From: Bdellovibrionales bacterium
GTDB taxonomy: Bacteria > Bdellovibrionota > Bdellovibrionia > Bdellovibrionales > Bdellovibrionaceae
DNA: 6,073 nt
Reading direction: 5' to 3'
NCBI GenBank assembly: GCA_027320785.1
Contig: DAHVKR010000092.1
Location: forward strand, 1-6,073
Shown: positions 4,240 to 6,073 of the stretch, one piece after another
Position numbering within the stretch: the first letter of the stretch is position 1
Layout of the letters: each line of letters opens with the position of its first letter
Notes under the pieces: generated by a model
Told to the model about the DNA's origin: nothing
Databases searched by the model: none
What the model saw: the letters and a program-made list of their open reading frames with translations, nothing else
Translations under genes and position numbers: made by a program

Positions 4240-6073
4240 TTACTCGGCAGGAGCAAAACCACGTCGAAGAGTATTCTCAGTTAGGCAAACAGGCTCAACA
4301 AATTGTCTGAGGTAATCAGGTCCACCTGTTTTGCTTCCCACTCCAGACATCTTAAAACCACCGAAAGGATGACGATCCACAAGAGCTCCCGTAATCCCTC
4401 GATTGATATAGAGATTTCCGCAATCCATTTCTTCTTTCACAATGGCTATGTTTTCAGGGCTTCTTGAGAAGAGGCCTCCAGTTAAAGCATAGTCAGTGGA
4501 GTTTGCAACTTCGATAGCTTCATCTAAATCCTCTACCTTAATGAGCGCTAAAATAGGCCCAAAGAATTCAGTCTGTGCAGCATAATCTGTGGGCTTTACA
4601 TTTTCCAGAATAGTCAATGGGACGAAGTAACCATTGCTCGGAACGGGAGACTTGTAGAGAACAATCCCAGATTTTTCAGCTTTATGGACTTCTGTCATCA
4701 GGCGGTTATAGGCCTCTTCATCCACAACAGGTCCCAAGTAAGCTTGGGGATCTTGCGAGGGTGCGATCACAATGGATTTTGTGGCTTCAAGAAGTCGTTC
4801 TTTAAAACGATCGTAGACATTTTCTAGAATAATACAGCGAGAGGCCGCTGAACATTTTTGGCCTGAAAAGCCGAAGGCGCTGTAGAGAACTCCATCAACA
4901 GCTTCATCCAGATCCGCATCATTATCTATGATCACAGCATTTTTTCCGCCCATTTCAATGATGCATCTTTTAACATGCTGTTGACCGGGCTTCACTTGGT
5001 TGGCTTGGTTGAGGATCAGTAGACCAACAGCTTTAGAGCCGGTGAAGGCAATATTGCTAACAAGAGGGTGATTAACAAGATGAGACCCTACAACCTCACC
5101 AAGTCCTGGAAGAAACTGAACAGCCTGACTGGGAACTCCTGCCTCACGTAAAATTTGGTAAAGCCCTTGAGCGACAAGAGAGCTTTGTTCGGCAGGCTTC
5201 ATAATCACAGTGTTACCTGTGACCAGAGCTGATGTGACTTGGCCTGTGAGAATAGCAAGCGGAAAATTCCAAGGAGAAATAACAGCCGTGACGCCGCGAG
5301 AGCGATACACATAATCACTGGTTTCGCCCGGGATTCCTCCTACTTTTTGAGGTTTGAAAAGTTCCCTTGCGTGTGCGGCATAGTATCGGCAAAAATCAAT
5401 CGCCTCTGCGATATCGGCATCTGCTTCCGCCCAAGGTTTGCCCACTTCAAAAACTTGAGTGGCCGCTAACTCAAATTTTCGTGCTGCCATCAAGTCGGCC
5501 ACTTTTTCTAAATAATGAGCTCGTGTTGCGACAGGGACTTTTTTCCATTCTTTCCAAAAAGTATGAGAGGACTGAACAGCTTTCTCAGCCTGATCAACTG
5601 TTGCATAGGTCACATGGGCAACTGTTTCAGAGGTTTGCGAAGGATTCACACGGGAAACAACCTCACCCCCTGTGACGATCTGGCCATCAATGACAGGAGC
5701 CACCTTTTGATCCAATTGAAAGTTCTTAACAGCATTTTGCATCTTCAAACGGTCGGACTCGATCGCATAATCCACGAGAGGTTCATTGTTGAAACTTCGA
5801 GGTGGGTAAAGAGCAGGGCGAGTCGGTGGAACCTTCAAGGCAGGGTCAGCCAAAAGATCTTCCAAAGATTTTCCTTCTGCAAATTTTCCGCGTAACCAAG
5901 ATTCGTTGGATGTATTTTCGAGTAAGCGTCTGACTAAATATGCCATGCCGGGGAGAAGCTCTCCAACAGGAGCGTATTCGCGAAGCCTGTAGCCCATTTC
6001 AACAAAAGTTTTTTTGATGGGCTCGGCCATTCCGTAAAGCATTTGAATTTCAAAAGAGTTTTTAGGAAGTAGA
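4240..6073 (-). CDS. putA: bifunctional proline dehydrogenase / P5C dehydrogenase PutA, 3' part (5' end off window)
   Basis: The reading frame stays open to the right edge: in-frame residues LLPKNSFEIQ precede the Met at 6042, which is internal, not the start. About 611 residues are visible (numbering from that Met). Residues 1-52 are the end of the FAD-dependent proline dehydrogenase barrel, with REYAPVGELLPGMAYLVRRLLEN; the Arg pair R38-R39 matches the proline-binding pair of PutA. After a linker (53-115), residues 116-590 are the NAD-dependent P5C (glutamate semialdehyde) dehydrogenase: SPWNFP (256-261), K282, FTGS (333-336), general base E363 in IIEMGGKN, nucleophile C397 in GQKCSAASR, and EFFGP (492-496). 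Together the domains oxidise proline to glutamate, channelling the intermediate. The protein ends soon after the dehydrogenase, so it is the short type without an extra C-terminal domain. An N-terminal ribbon-helix-helix repressor domain cannot be judged here. It is convergent with the rhomboid operon. Confidence 0.95.
   Translation of the reverse strand, partial: LLPKNSFEIQMLYGMAEPIKKTFVEMGYRLREYAPVGELLPGMAYLVRRLLENTSNESWLRGKFAEGKSLEDLLADPALKVPPTRPALYPPRSFNNEPLVDYAIESDRLKMQNAVKNFQLDQKVAPVIDGQIVTGGEVVSRVNPSQTSETVAHVTYATVDQAEKAVQSSHTFWKEWKKVPVATRAHYLEKVADLMAARKFELAATQVFEVGKPWAEADADIAEAIDFCRYYAAHARELFKPQKVGGIPGETSDYVYRSRGVTAVISPWNFPLAILTGQVTSALVTGNTVIMKPAEQSSLVAQGLYQILREAGVPSQAVQFLPGLGEVVGSHLVNHPLVSNIAFTGSKAVGLLILNQANQVKPGQQHVKRCIIEMGGKNAVIIDNDADLDEAVDGVLYSAFGFSGQKCSAASRCIILENVYDRFKERLLEATKSIVIAPSQDPQAYLGPVVDEEAYNRLMTEVHKAEKSGIVLYKSPVPSNGYFVPLTILENVKPTDYAAQTEFFGPILALIKVEDLDEAIEVANSTDYALTGGLFSRSPENIAIVKEEMDCGNLYINRGITGALVDRHPFGGFKMSGVGSKTGGPDYLRQFVEPVCLTENTLRRGFAPAE

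Noticed and set aside
4617..4805. Short plus-strand open frame antisense to the C-terminal part of putA
   Set aside because: It is a shadow of the dehydrogenase frame with no recognisable protein pattern or initiation signal.
5239..5895. Overlapping plus-strand open frames antisense to putA
   Set aside because: They lie opposite a conserved dehydrogenase coding frame, have no ribosome-binding sites, and their translations look like shadow sequence rich in Cys, Arg and Ser.
6040..6042. Met codon at 6042 as the true start of a stand-alone aldehyde dehydrogenase
   Set aside because: The frame is open upstream to the window edge and the residues on both sides continue the proline-dehydrogenase domain, so this Met is internal to PutA.

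Overview
The window comes from a bacterial chromosome, most likely a Bdellovibrio-like member of the Bdellovibrionota. This placement is an inference, made without any search. It rests on three points: a single-polypeptide PutA whose sequence around the proline-dehydrogenase/aldehyde-dehydrogenase junction looks like that of delta-proteobacteria-like lineages; a moderately AT-rich sequence with strong GGAGG/GGGGG ribosome-binding sites; and lineage-specific small proteins that I do not recognise. The family calls for putA, the rhomboid protease, the RDD protein and the Fis-type DNA-binding protein rest on visible motifs. The genus does not.

Layout, left to right. (1) 1-731: a stand-alone gene (57-644) for an unrecognised, charge-polarised protein with an acidic first half and a basic second half. 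It is followed by two tandem intrinsic terminators, so it is probably its own transcription unit. (2) 732-1363: a leader with some inverted repeats, then a small Fis-type helix-turn-helix protein (839-1270), then a hairpin and a clear intrinsic terminator. This is also monocistronic. (3) 1364-4206: an intergenic region with a perfect 12-bp palindrome and candidate -10 boxes, then three same-strand genes forming a likely operon of envelope proteins. They are a single-pass membrane protein (GTG start, 1541-2134), an RDD-family membrane protein with a long extra C-terminal domain (2162-3319), and a rhomboid intramembrane serine protease (3316-4206). The first gap is 27 nt and holds a hairpin with the stop codon in its loop. 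The second junction is a 4-nt ATGA overlap. (4) 4240-6073: the 3' two thirds of putA on the minus strand, convergent with the operon and running off the right edge.

How the genes relate: the three operon genes all encode membrane-anchored products and are translationally close-packed, so they probably act together at the inner membrane, with the rhomboid as the catalytic member. The sequence does not show what is cleaved. The acidic protein, the Fis-type protein and PutA look like independent units. PutA oxidises proline to glutamate and would feed amino-acid carbon into central metabolism. I found no mobile element, CRISPR array, tRNA or rRNA. The items most worth a second look are the RDD/rhomboid operon, the stop codon inside a hairpin loop between two genes in the same frame, and the Fis-type protein that resembles an NtrC regulator reduced to its ends.
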